Positions 50,862 to 61,680 of a stretch of 64,000 bases of DNA are shown here, one piece after another. The notes under the pieces were generated by a model, which made no database searches, was not told the origin of the DNA, and saw nothing but the letters and a program-made list of their open reading frames with translations. The stretch comes from Lepas anatifera. Lineage: Eukaryota > Arthropoda > Thecostraca > Lepadidae. Within the stretch, counting starts at the first letter, position 1. Each line of letters begins with the position of its first letter. Made by a program: the position numbers and the translations under genes. The stretch spans positions 186,001-250,000 of the forward strand of contig JAOTON010000318.1 in assembly GCA_034440635.1 (NCBI GenBank). The letters are read 5' to 3'.

Positions 50862-51014
50862 CGGCGTCGGCGCCGTCGGAGTGGTCGGAGGAGCTGAGTC
50901 ACCGACGGGTCCGGCAGCTGGACCACCGACGCAGCCGGCGCCAGGCCAACACCTGCATCTACAATGGCGAGCTGTACAGGTGCACCTTCTCCATCACCTG
51001 CATATTCACCGGAG
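50862..51014 (+). CDS. Serine protease, cysteine-rich (disulfide-knot) exon, part 1
   Basis: The exon opens after ctgccgtcgtttcag (AG at 50860-50861) and closes at accggag|gttggt, 153 bases, phase 1 on both sides. It reads a charged, Arg-rich stretch (PSEWSEELSHRRVRQLD and on) and then the pattern CIYNGELYRCTFSITCIFTG. The spacing C-x(8)-C-x(5)-C followed by GG is the start of the cysteine-knotted module that precedes the catalytic domain in arthropod Stubble-type proteases. The split codon with the next exon gives the second Gly of the GG. The Arg-rich segment could be a processing site. The donor is weaker than the others. Confidence 0.75.
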
Positions 51015-51822
51015 GTTGGTACTCAGCGCTAAATGTGCTAGATGATTGTAGACTTCCGGTGCAGTGGTGCAACCTCTTATCATGCTCAAACAATGCCTTC
51101 TCGGCGTTGCGCGCAGTAGGCATGCGGAAATGTTGAACTGCTGCTTCGTCGACGCGTGACATGATGCGACCGGTCGTCTCTCCCCCACGTCTCGTGTCCT
51201 CATAGTGTCTCGTTTGGCGGGTGCGAGAGTGAAGGGTGCATTTTTGACATCGCATGTCTTTTATAAAAAGTGGCAATCCGCTGGTTGCGCAAGATAGCAC
51301 TGGATAGCAAGCGATGAAATCGGAGAATATCTGAGAGCGATACCACCAGAGGTGGGTCTCTCTCTCTTCTATCCTCAGTACTTCCAGCACCATTAGTTAC
51401 GTAACAGGAAGAGAGAACGGTGGAAAGTCATCGCTGGATGCCACAGATCTTTCACTCATGTCAAACCCACCGGAGGCACTCTCAACAATGGCTCCTTTGT
51501 CTGGCGAAACTTGTTTAGCGTGCAGAAAGGCATTACATCATCTTCTGTAAGCGCATCGTCTGGCATTTGATGCCCGTGATTACACGGCATGAGAATGGGC
51601 AGCACTTTGTACACTCGACTCGAGTGTTATAATACTTTTGCTGCATGTGGAATTTTTAGCCCAATACCAAATATCTCTCTATCTCAACCTTTTTCTCTCC
51701 TCTCTATCTATCTCCCTCTCTCACTCTTTCTTTTCCTCGCTCTCCCTCTCTTTGTTGCTGTAATAACCAAACTTGTGCTTGACTTCGCAGTGGCGCCACT
51801 GAAAAAGGCACTTGCCCCGCAG

Positions 51823-52008
51823 GTAAGATCATGCCGAGCTGTGGCAACCTCTTGTACTCGTGCTGCCTGCCGGAGACGACGAAGCGCGGCTATGGCAGTC
51901 AGCAGCGCAACGACCGAGGCTTTCGGTTCCCGTCCTTCCCGCTGTCGCTGACGTCATTGCGGCCAGCGCCACACCGACTGGTGTTCCGGCGGCAGCCACA
52001 CGGCTTCG
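51823..52008 (+). CDS. Serine protease, cysteine-rich exon, part 2
   Basis: It begins after cttgccccgcag (AG ends 51822), preceded at 51,665-51,770 by a long pyrimidine-rich tract. It ends at cggcttcg|gtgagt and is 186 bases, phase 1 on both sides. Joined to the previous exon it reads ..TGGKIMPSCGNLLYSCCLPE, the second half of the knot, where a Gly-Gly leads to a further Cys and a Ser-Cys-Cys. This C..CC pattern completes the six-cysteine module. The remainder is basic and Pro/Phe-rich with no Cys, presumably the start of the linker. The last 60 bases and the donor are duplicated 121 bp downstream. Confidence 0.78.
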
Positions 52009-52145
52009 GTGAGTAGAACCAGGGGTCCAAGTTTGGGATAGGTATACCTACTGCCTAGCACTCCCGTGGTGACATCACTGCGGCTGGCAGCACACTGACC
52101 AGTGTTTCGGCGGCAGCCAAACGGCTTCGGTGAGTGGAACCAGGA
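51949..52145 (+). repeat. 121-bp-spaced tandem duplication of an exon end and splice donor
   Basis: Copy 1 begins tgacgtcattgcgg at 51949 and copy 2 tgacatcactgcgg at 52070. The two run in parallel through ggcggcagcc..acggcttcggtgagt, with donors at 52009 and 52130. They are diverged at about one base in six, so this duplication is older than the one at 42.6 kb. Confidence 0.85.
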
Positions 52146-53424
52146 GGTTAAGCGAGCCAGGGAGAGCACCATTCAGGAAGCTTTCTTATCTGTCAAGTCC
52201 AATGTCTTAAAAAAGACTGACATTTTTGTCCGGTTTGCAGCGTTCCAACTTTCCTTCACCTGTTGCAAGGAAGACTGGTGAGATTATTCTTAAATAGTTG
52301 GTGAGGTTTGCAGTGGTTACCTACAGTGGTCTGCTGTTGCGCCACAAAAGCCACAGTTCCACTGAGTTGATAACCTTCCTACAATTGGCTACGGGTTGTC
52401 CCTGAATAATTGTGCAACCATCATCCTGTCCCTGACCAGGAGAGTTGCAGAGGTTATGATAAAATAGGGCAAGTCATCTCTTTCGGACTTACTCCATATC
52501 GAGTTCATTCACATTAGTAATAATGAGTTTGATGTGATGGATGGCTAAATAAAATCCTACGGGTGGAGTGGAAGCAAATTCTTTGTTTTTATAAGTTACT
52601 GTCCATTGAACATTCAGGTCTCTTTGTGACACATTTTTAGCCAGCAGCGAAACATTTTCATTGTCAGAATAGTGGTCCTTGTGAGCAGCATATTGAAGCT
52701 TTTATATCTATCAGGTCATTATCAAACATATGTGTATCTTTTGGCATCAGTTTAGAACGCCTATGGCAAGAAACTGATAACTAATTTATCTTGAGGCTTT
52801 CCGCTGGCTTAAATCATATCTGTTTCACTACATCTAAAAATTATGAACGCCACTACAAAATTCGTTATACAAATCGATAATGTTTGAACGGTTGTTTACA
52901 TACAATTTTTCGGCATTCCGAACCACGTTTAAGGCATTTTTCTGATTACCAGAGCAATCAGAAAAAGTGGTATCCGTAATTCGGGAAAATATTTCCAAAT
53001 TACCCTCGGACTTCGGAAAAACGCACAGTAAAGTAAGCTCGAGATCAACATTTCTTAACGGCTGCAAGGTGAGGCCCCATTTTGTCCTTTTTACTGAAAA
53101 GTACTATTAACAGCTCCCCCAATAACTCAGTCACGATGGTAGCCTGTTCCATTTCACAGTTTCTATGCGTGGTCCCGGTTTCCTTAACTTCAAGTTACAA
53201 GCTGCAGTTAATGCAGTGTTGGAAGAGTTCTATTGGGTATGATTTCTTTCATAAATCTCAGTTATTTGAACTTTACCTATGGACTTCAACACCACACACA
53301 CATACACTCCCGCACGACTACAGCATCCCTCCCGATCATGGCACCCCCGCCGTTCCGAGACAGCTGCAGGATGTCTGACGCTCGCCTCTAAGTACACCAC
53401 AGCAGCGCTGACCTGCACACTCAG
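52146..53424. other. Protease intron 3
   Basis: No repeat family or further exon was recognised. An open stretch at about 53,322-53,380 follows an acceptor-like ctacag but has no matching phase-1 donor. Confidence 0.4.
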
Positions 53425-53526
53425 AGCTCTCTGATGGCCGTACACGCAGCTCTTTGTGGTCTCGCCGCCGTGTTGACGCCCCAGTGTCACCGCTGCCACC
53501 GCTGCCGACGTCGGTCACACGCTCTG
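53425..53526 (+). CDS. Serine protease, candidate linker exon (Ser/Arg/Pro-rich)
   Basis: A 102-base stretch between ctgacctgcacactcag and cgctctg|gtaacc is open in the single frame that is phase 1 at both ends. It encodes LSDGRTRSSLWSRRRVDAP then VSPLPPLPTSVTRS, low-complexity sequence like the Ser/Thr/Pro-rich linkers that separate the N-terminal module from the catalytic domain in this family. There is no cysteine. Because it is symmetrical (1-1) it could be a cassette exon: skipping keeps the frame, with the split codon changing from Glu to Gly. Support is from splice signals and phase only. Confidence 0.5.
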
Positions 53527-53897
53527 GTAACCACGTGACAACGCTTCAGGTCACTGCAACCAACGCCGGCAACAATAGATTGCACCATAAAGTGGGTCCA
53601 GCTGCCACCGTTGTCACTGTTCTCCTGGGAGGGATCTCGAGGATGTTTACAAATACTGGGTGTCGAAAGCGGGGACGCTGGTAGGAGCTGACCGGAAACT
53701 AGTTAGTGGGTTGAGACGTGATATACTTGAATGTTTCGACAACTTCTGCTCTAGGTGATTAGCGTTTGGCATTACCAGCAGCCACTGAGCACCTCTGCAG
53801 CTGGGGCATTAAGCAAGAGACACAGCTTTAGGTATTATTAATTAAAAAGGAAATTACTCTTCAGCTGAAGAATGTACCAAGCAGTGTTGATTTTTAT
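53527..53897. other. Start of protease intron 4, no feature recognised
   Basis: Short AT-richer sequence between the candidate linker exon and the TTAA element. Nothing else is visible. Confidence 0.5.
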
Positions 53898-54927
53898 TTA
53901 ACCCTCGCCCCACCGGGGGCCATCGATAGCCCCCTAAGGTTTTTCCGGGATAGCAGAAAAACGACGAGGCGCAGCACCGCGGTTGAGGGCTCTACCTCTC
54001 ACTGCATCATTTTCCCATCATCCCTGAAATTTTTTACCCCGGGTCACCCAAGGTCAGGTCACCAGACGAGGTCAACCAAGGTCACCTCACTTCACCTTTA
54101 GAGCTCTGTAAGAGCTACATTTCAAAGTCGATCGATTTGAAACTTCCTACACTTCATGACCCCTCCAGGGTCTACAAGGTGTTTATCCGGGATTTTTCGA
54201 TTTCGTGCCCTGAGGTCAGGTCACGAGGCGACTTCTCCCATTGGAAAAGCATGGGGAAAAGCTATTTCATGATATAAAAGCCACAAAAATGATTGCAAAT
54301 ACTCAGACTGCTCAGAACAACGTTTTTGGACACGCTTTCACGGATCCCAAGGGTCATATTTGCCCTTTGACTTTTCCAAGGTCATCCAAGGTCACCAGAG
54401 GTCAAAAACAGTATTTTGACAATAACTTTTGACCTAATTGAGCTAGAGCGGTGAAACAAACACCATCGTGTTTTTCTTGTCACTGGCTTTCATTTGATAT
54501 ACGGCAAGGTCACTTTTTGACCTTTCGTGACCTCAGGTCATATTAGGTCACGAGGTGACCTCTGGCGGTCAAACCACTGGCGGGAGGTCTTTACGTTCCA
54601 CATAGCGGAAAAAGTACTGGCAATTTGCTATCAAATGTACTTTACCAGGCCTCAATAGCTCTAATGACATAAGAGTTATGCCCAGTTTGCTTAATCATTG
54701 CATATTTGAGTGAAAATAGCCGATCTTGACCTAAATTGACCTCTGGAGGTCAAACCATTGACCTGAGCACTAAAACATGCGAAGTAATTTCTTACTGAAT
54801 TCACGCGAGCTTTCTATTGCACTTTGCAGATTTGCGCTAACGCCCATATTTTTGGAGTTAGAGGGGGGCCATCGATGGCCCCCGGTGGGGCGAAGGTGGC
54901 GCCGGACCCCGGTGGGGCGCGGGTTAA
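53898..54927 (-). mobile_element. TTAA-flanked piggyBac-like MITE, box CGCCCCACCGG (copy 3, inverted)
   Basis: TTAA at 53898-53901 and 54924-54927. The doubled box is at the right end (ccggtggggcg at 54882 and 54909, 27 bp apart), the single box at the left, so the element is reversed relative to copies 1 and 2. The interior mirrors them throughout and is again full of AGGTCA/TGACCT. It ends five bases before the next transposon. Confidence 0.88.
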
Positions 54928-54932
54928 GAATG

Positions 54933-56084
54933 GATTACACTGGTCAGCAGCCAAAATGGATCCGGCACGTGAACACCTGATTCTGCCTATTTCGATACCG
55001 CTGATTTCAAATTTAGTAAACGTTTTTTGGCCGTCGGACCTGGTTTCTTCTCAAGAGGATACCTGGTGTATAGCCCCTACACTTTCCACACAATGTCATC
55101 AGCCTAGCCTTTTGTGGAAAAATATAGATCAAGCATGTCGAGAATCCGGATTATTTGCACCCAGACAATGCAGCTTATCAATATACATGTGAATGTATTG
55201 CAACGAAAGACTACCTTGCATTCAAGTGCATGAACATTGTACATTGAACAGGGTTTGCGCTCGGTCGCACAAGCTCGCCGGTATTGTAGACCGAGAGGTG
55301 ACGTCGCAACATTATATGATGAGAATTTTATGTCAGAGTCACCTCCTTTGAAGGTCGAGTAAGTAAAAAGTCACAGGTCAAGGTCATACCACCATTTCAA
55401 GGTCATTGACCCTAGTGCCTTTGGTCGGATGATGCCGCCTAATATGACGTATATCATGCTATGACGTCTTACGCTAGGTCCCTCAATCTTGAGCTCAAAG
55501 TCGCAGGTTCAAGACAAAGGTCATGGGTCAAGGTCATACCTTATTTTCCGCCCGACGGTTGCCATAGTGCTAGTTGCAGTACACGTTATAGGCAAAATGT
55601 AATATTTTGACGTCAAAGGCTAATGGCCTTGAACGACCTTGGCCTAAAACTTTCAGAGAACATTGCCTCAGACCTTTCCTCTGTTACTTCGGGCTACTTT
55701 CTCTCCATATCCGGCTTCTCATCGCATAATCACGGCATTTCCCAATGGCTACTCTGCACATATAGAATTTGACCTATATGGCCTCGTTTTACCTTGAATA
55801 CATTGACCTAGGTCTATTAAAATCGGGTTTAAGGTAGAATACCCTAGCCTCCACAAACACCTAAACGTTAATTTTCCTAGACATCTTGGGTTTTGCACTG
55901 TCAATGTCACTGATGCCAAGAAGGCTTGAAAACGACGACACACAGATATACTGGATCTCAAAATTCTGATGTAATACGGCATTTCTGCTTCTAGATTCGT
56001 GTTCAGCGCCACAAATTACCCTAGATACGAACTATTTTATATTGGATCCACGACAAAAGTTAAATTTTGTTGACGAGCGTTATC
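54933..56084 (-). mobile_element. Non-autonomous DNA transposon, GATWACACTGG termini (copy 2, inverted)
   Basis: The left end is GATTACACTGGTCAGCAGCC; the inverted right end is GATAACGCTCGTCAACA, two changes from consensus. The interior is the reverse complement of 19648-20804 along its length (ggatccattttggct near one end, ggatccacgacaaaagtt near the other). As in copy 1, one terminus has GATT and the other GATA, so the asymmetry is a property of the family. Confidence 0.82.
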
Positions 56085-56839
56085 ATGTTTATATTTTTAT
56101 GCAAGACGATTTGGATTAAGATTAGAGTCAAGCCTTCTTTGGCTATGTAAGGAAACGGCGTCAATATTAGACTCTAAATATTTTGATTGTACCCGGAAAC
56201 ATTCAAATAAGCCCTGCAATAAACAGCTGTTTTATGTATCTATCTACACGCCCCCAAAATTCGAAATAGCTCCTTCTCACCCGATAACGTTTTGCCTTTG
56301 GCCTGCTCTGACGTAGTCCGTGATCTACCCAGCAGGACCTTGGTGAGTAGAGAATCAGACGCTGAACCATCGACAGCCCAGAATAGTGTTACGAAGTAAA
56401 TGGTCAGATGACTCAGCTTTTGAGTTTGCACATATTTATAAGTGATAGCTTCAGCCGAGATCACTAGAAAATATTTTTGCATGCTCCGAATGCATCAGAG
56501 GCAGTTGAGTGGTCTTCATCTTGAAATGGAAAAAAACTAGGAATACCAGGCTCAAGGCCCTTACTTTTGGATAGCATACGCTAAAGTTAGGACTGGTACA
56601 GACTACAGACTGGTAAGAATGGTCAGAGACATTTCACTAACGAGAAGAACGAGAATAGAGGGTGGGGTTAAATTTCATTTTAAGTAAATTAATCTGATTA
56701 TATTTAATTGATACCAAATATACACCGCAAAATAATATCTACTGTATGGGTTATATCTAAGGTAAAGCAGTTGAAGAAAGCACGTGATCAGGGTAGTGAA
56801 AACGAGTTTTGCATTCCAGGATGGGACCACGGTTCCTAT
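56085..56839. other. Intron sequence between transposons
   Basis: AT-rich with no recognised feature, apart from the 8-bp target duplication gttcctat at 56832-56839 belonging to the next element. Confidence 0.45.
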
Positions 56840-57634
56840 CAAGACCTTTAAATGTAGAGGTAGAACGCTCCGCTCTAAAAAAATGGCAACCTCTTTTTTA
56901 GAGACTTTTACGTTTGTGACGTCAGCGATTGCTCTCGAGGTGGAGCCGCCCATTCATTGGATGAAAATCGGCTACGGATCGTGGGATCTTTGTACGGTTT
57001 CAACATGCATCTGGTGAGGGGCAGACCCAGGATTCATTACCCCACGTTCACAAAAAGCAGTATTATTGCCCTAACACGCAAACTATCTGCTGAGCCCCGT
57101 ATTCTTCCATACACAGCGGCAATGCGTTGCTAAGCATTTCTAGGCGATTGCTGACGTCATCGCCGTGCCGAATGCCAGATTTGCGGTTGCCATTTTTGGC
57201 CTATGCCAGGGGGTTGCGCTCCGGCTTTTTAGCATAGGCCAAAAATGGTAACCGCAAATCTGGCATTCGGCACGGCGATGACGTCAGCAATCGCCTAGAA
57301 ATGCTTAGCAACGCATAGCCGCTGTGTATGGAAGAAGACGGGGCTCAGCAGATAGTTTGCGTGTTAGGGGGCAATAATACTGCTTTTTTTGTGAACGTGG
57401 GGTAATGAATCCTGTGTCTGCCCTCGCCAGATGCATGTTGAAACCGTACAAAGATCCCATGATCCGTAGCCGATTTTCATCCAATGAATGGGCGGCTCCA
57501 CTCGAGAGCAATCGCTGACGTCACAAACGTAAAAAGTCTCTAAAAAAGAGGTTGCCATTTTTTTTAGAGCGGAGCGTTCTACCTCTACATTTAAAGGCCT
57601 TGGCCTATGCTAAAATGCCGGAGCGCAACCCCTG
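56840..57634. mobile_element. Foldback hAT-like element with 8-bp target duplication
   Basis: Two copies of one roughly 365-bp sequence lie head to head (left about 56843-57206, right about 57232-57598, over 95% matching by eye), making a near-perfect hairpin with a 25-base loop. The right copy is complete, with termini CAGGGGGTTGCGCTCCGGC (57207) and, inverted, the same sequence ending in gcgcaacccctg at 57634. The left copy lacks these outer termini. The whole is flanked by gttcctat at 56832-56839 and 57635-57642, as expected for hAT. Each arm carries TGACGTCA words. It has no ORF of its own. Confidence 0.85.
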
Positions 57635-57642
57635 GTTCCTAT

Positions 57643-58457
57643 AGATACGGTTCGGACATGACAGCCAGCTGACTGCCTGATTTGGCAGCACGTTGATGAT
57701 ATGGTAGTATTTTGAAGGGTTTTGTTCAAGATAGCTTTGGTTTTGCTAGCAGAAGGCAGAATACAGCGTTGTGATTGGTTGAGCGAAACGTTCGAAACAG
57801 AATTCTGAAGGAATTAGCATAAAGTTCATCGTGGATTTTCCTTGTTATAAAAGTGCTTTAGAGACAAAAAACTGCATCCAGAAGATAGCCTGATCAATTT
57901 TGCATACCAAAAATAAAAAATATACTCTTCAGCACCACTTAACTTTTCCCACTGGCCCGTGCCCCGAACCCCTGCAAATAGTCCCATTGGAATTACATGT
58001 TAAATTTTTCTGCAAAAAAACTGTTAGAACCAGAAATGGAACCTTCAAACTCACCAAAATTCTAGAGAGGTATCTCATGTCCACCCCCTGGATGGGGCTA
58101 TAAAACTTAATGGTTGCAAACGCGTTCGTGAAATACGATGCAGGTACAATTTGTGGACAACGGAAGGGTTAGTCGGTACCTGGTCCGGTCATAGCTGTGG
58201 GTGGAAGAAAAAAGCGATGTATCCATAATCGAAGTTGCATACACTCGTAAATTTCCACGTATTTTTTATATTGCACCCCAGCTCATTCATAATTATCAAC
58301 GGTTGTATGACAAAATAATAAAATTCCCCCTACGGTGTAACTTAGACGTGGTATTTATTGTTTTATTTATGCTGGGATGCTGTCGTAATACTTTCTTTTT
58401 GATATCTGTAACTTTTCAATTAACATCCCATTCATGGACACGCCTTTATTTCTCCAG
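57643..58457. other. Right part of protease intron 4
   Basis: AT-rich, no recognised feature until the pyrimidine tract and acceptor of the next exon. Confidence 0.45.
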
Positions 58458-58619
58458 GAACACGACACTTTGAGGGCCGGCGGCGCCCGCCCCCGCCGCG
58501 CCATTTCGCCGCACCGCCGGTGTCAGTTCCGGCGCAGAACGAAGTGCGCCACCTGCCTCGGCGCGACTTTCATCACTCGTCACACAACGAAATTACAGAC
58601 TCGTCTCGGCAAGAGATAG
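58458..58619 (+). CDS. Serine protease, candidate linker exon (Pro/Arg/His-rich)
   Basis: 162 bases lie between cctttatttctccag and agatag|gtaagc, both strong splice sites. The only frame that is phase 1 at both ends is fully open and reads TRHFEGRRRPPPPRHFAAPP, then VSVPAQNEVRHLPRRDFHHS and SHNEITDSSRQEI. It is GC-rich inside AT-rich flanks. The polyproline and charged residues fit an extended linker ahead of a protease domain. Its final split codon with the exon at 63501 gives Ala, producing ..QEIAECGVPQ. The start-codon-initiated frame that is also open here is out of phase and ends at the donor, so I reject it. Confidence 0.6.
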   Translation, partial: EHDTLRAGGARPRRAISPHRRCQFRRRTKCATCLGATFITRHTTKLQTRLGKR

Positions 58620-61340
58620 GTAAGCCTCTCTCACTCCAATCGATCCCTTAACCACACAACTATCGGCTTGCACTGTATCTGTCCTTTGTGATTCACACAG
58701 CAGAAGGCAAACGAGACAGCTAAGAGTTTTGGGCTCAGATTGAGCAAAAAGTTTTCTTGAAAGTTGCGTGTTGACAATAGTTTACATCTTCACTGTAGGG
58801 TAAATTTGACTGCTTTCTCGCGAGCTTTGTATTGACTCCTGTCAATTTAGAGTTGTCCCTTAAACATTCGGCTATTTAAGGTCGACACAGAGAGGCTGGT
58901 GGCGTACTGCTCAGTGAAAGTTCCGGAAATTGTACCAGGACCAAACCGGTACTGGAGCCCAGACGGCGTGAAATTAACCACACTGGACCCTCCGTCTACT
59001 CTCACTGCCACTCCGTGGAGAGCCGAAGAATGAGGTCCACTTGTACCCTAACAGATGCAGAGAAACGAATGCACTCGGAGAAACGTGAAAGAATTAGATA
59101 AGATCAGGGGTAGAGAGCGTCAAAGGATAGCAGCCACAGTGTAAACAGTCGCATCATCCCAGAATAACCGTGAACTCAAAGCTTAAATGTGGATCTGAAA
59201 GTAATGTTAAAAACGCTTACTTTTCATATTTATCTTTGGCTATGACAAAAATGAAGGAGAATGGACCCTTTCAATTTGCTTTCGAGGAACACTTTGTTTC
59301 TAGCTGCTGCAGATGTCAGTATCGTAAACGATTTTTCAATCCAAATAGTATTTGATGGCCACTATTTACTGCTCGTAGACGTAGGTAGACAATGAATAAT
59401 CGTATTCGTTCCTTTAGCAGAGCAGAATAAATCAACAGTAGTATGTGATCAACTATGTCATCAATATCGGAGTTAGGAGAGACATAAACTACCCTTTCAT
59501 TACATTTTTGTGGGTTAATGGCTGTCTAAAAAAATAAGCATTTTCCTCGCTCCTGGAACCAGCGCCATGAACTTGTAGGTCACAATCCACGCTCAGTTCA
59601 GCTGAATCAGATCCTGACGCTCTCTTTCCTCTTTCGTAACATCCGTACTCTTTGTTTAGTTTCGTTTCTCCATAGTTACTCCAGCGCGGGGTGCATCAGT
59701 GATGGCATGGCCGTCACCAAGTTACTCTGGCGCACCATCATTGCCTCCTTGTCACATCTTGGCGGACGAGTCTTCTGGAACTTTTCCATCGAACCAGCGC
59801 GCGCGACCGGAGCGTTTCCAATCGCCACACAGCGCGACTCTTCACACTTCATGGGCGGCGTCCGATAGTGAAAACTCCACTTAACGCTCTCTTCCTTCCC
59901 GCTGTGTGTTTCCAAAGCACAAATGACCGCGCCGCGGTCACGGCGCAACTCTGAGAGAGTGTATCGCCAAAAACATCTACACTGTTATCTGTGTGAATTC
60001 GTGTGAATTACAGCTAGCTTAAGCCTTACCAGCCCAACAGTTTTCGCTCACATGCAAGCTCAAACCACAGTCTCTCAGAGGGAAGATGGCACAGTTAGTG
60101 CAGGAACGTGAATTCTAGAGGCCGCCTTCGGTTTACATAACAAAAGTGAGCTTGCTTCAAAGTTGTGCCAAGAACATTCATTTTAAGCTCATTTGAAGAA
60201 AGCAAGTACTCTCCAGATTCTCTCACATCATCTTCTCTTGAAACAGGCCAGTTGGACTACTGGATGGTAGCCTGGCAGATTGGTGGACTTATAAGCTTCA
60301 TTTTCAGCTCGGGGCACTTTTTAACGATTCGATTGCATTTAATTTTTGCATGGAGTCTATACGCTGCGTCTCAGCCCCTCAAGTTTGCCCATCCTGTCTC
60401 ACGATTCCACAAGCTGTACACACACCTCTGAACACTAAAGTGCCATGGCTCAAGCGGATGAAATAATAAAACAAAACCTTGGCTTTTGAAAACGCACTTA
60501 CTACTAGCATCGTAAGGTGTTGCCCATCCTCAGGTGCTTGGGAGGGATTTCTGGAAACTACCTTTACACTGTCTCCGACTGAAGCCGAGAGGGCAGCTTT
60601 AGCGTTTGGTATTATTGTGACACTGACAACCACCAGCCGCTAGTAGCAGGTCAACAGGTCACATCTATATCGCCCATATATATTTGTCCACAGCTCTAGG
60701 TTACTATGGCTTTGGAAGCCGTTCAAATAAAATGGCTTCGAAAGTGGTCGTATCCTGCTGCAGTTTATACATCAGCTCGCAAAATTATCCAAATTCACTT
60801 GAATAGGCATATAAATGACATACTGTTTTATTCTAATACCCATACAACTGACCCATGAGCAGCTGAAAACTGTTCCCCCATAGGAGACATTTCGATCACA
60901 ACCTCACGCAATGCTGTAGTGCATATGGATGAGGTGACTTCGATTCCCTTTAGTTTTTCCATTAATTGCGCTTTGTTTCGGAGGTGGCGGTAAAACCTGT
61001 CTTGATGTGCTCCCCTCTTCCTGGACAGTACTACTGCGGAAAAATACCGTGCAATGGTGGCTTCAGCCCCAGCTTCAGAGCTTTCGTCCTTTCACTTTGG
61101 AGTCTGTGTTACTCCATCTCAGCCCCAATGGATTGTTCGCGTGTGCATTCTTCAGCGTGTCTTGTTTCTTCAGAAATCACGTTTCCATCACATTTTACTT
61201 CGTCCCATCTCGGGAGCATGCTACTGCTTAAACGCTATTCCTGCCAGGCATGTAACAACAATGCCATCGGAGTACCTGTTCCATTCTAATCTTGACCGTA
61301 GATCAGACAGCCAAATCTGTTTGTTTCGCTGCCGCGCGGT
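58620..61340. other. Left part of protease intron 5; no confirmed exon
   Basis: A 50-codon open stretch at about 58,880-59,033 looks coding-like (it contains VPEIVPGPNRYWSPDGV) but ends in a stop and lacks a usable donor. A moderately CpG-rich patch lies at 59,680-59,950. The overlapping open frames at 60,966-61,371 have no recognisable content. Confidence 0.35.
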
Positions 61341-61680
61341 CCCGCGGGACAATAAACAGAAGCCACGGTGACGTACTCCACGCGGCGCGGCGCCGCTCCA
61401 TCCCGCGGAGGGAGGGGAGGGGGGGATGGTAGCAGCGGACGGACGCGACGCGGCCTACACAGGCGCGGCCGAGTGTGGCGGATTTGACGCGCTCTCGGCA
61501 ATTAGGAGCCGCCCGGCACAGTGGGGTGCCGGTCGCCCCTGCACCGGGTGACGCAGGCAGCGGAACGGCACGCGCTCCGCGGATTAGAGTTTTCACTTTC
61601 TTCTGCGCGACTGCGGAACGAATCGTCAGTCAATCGCGAGCCTGTGGATTGGCATCGCGACTTGTCTGACGTTCCAGAAT
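61340..61680. promoter_or_regulatory. Strong CpG-rich island inside the protease gene
   Basis: The densest CpG patch in the window (cgcggcgcggcgccgctcc and similar words), about 300 bases in AT-rich surroundings. Frames are open on both strands without family features. It could be an internal promoter for a shorter protease transcript, a promoter for an antisense gene, or an untranslated exon. No TATA box is evident. Confidence 0.35.

Noticed and set aside
53322..53380. Possible extra protease exon after ctacag
   Set aside because: In the phase needed it reaches a stop before any acceptable donor.
60966..61371. Three overlapping + strand open frames
   Set aside because: All three frames are open at once, which reflects low stop density; no domain is visible in any.
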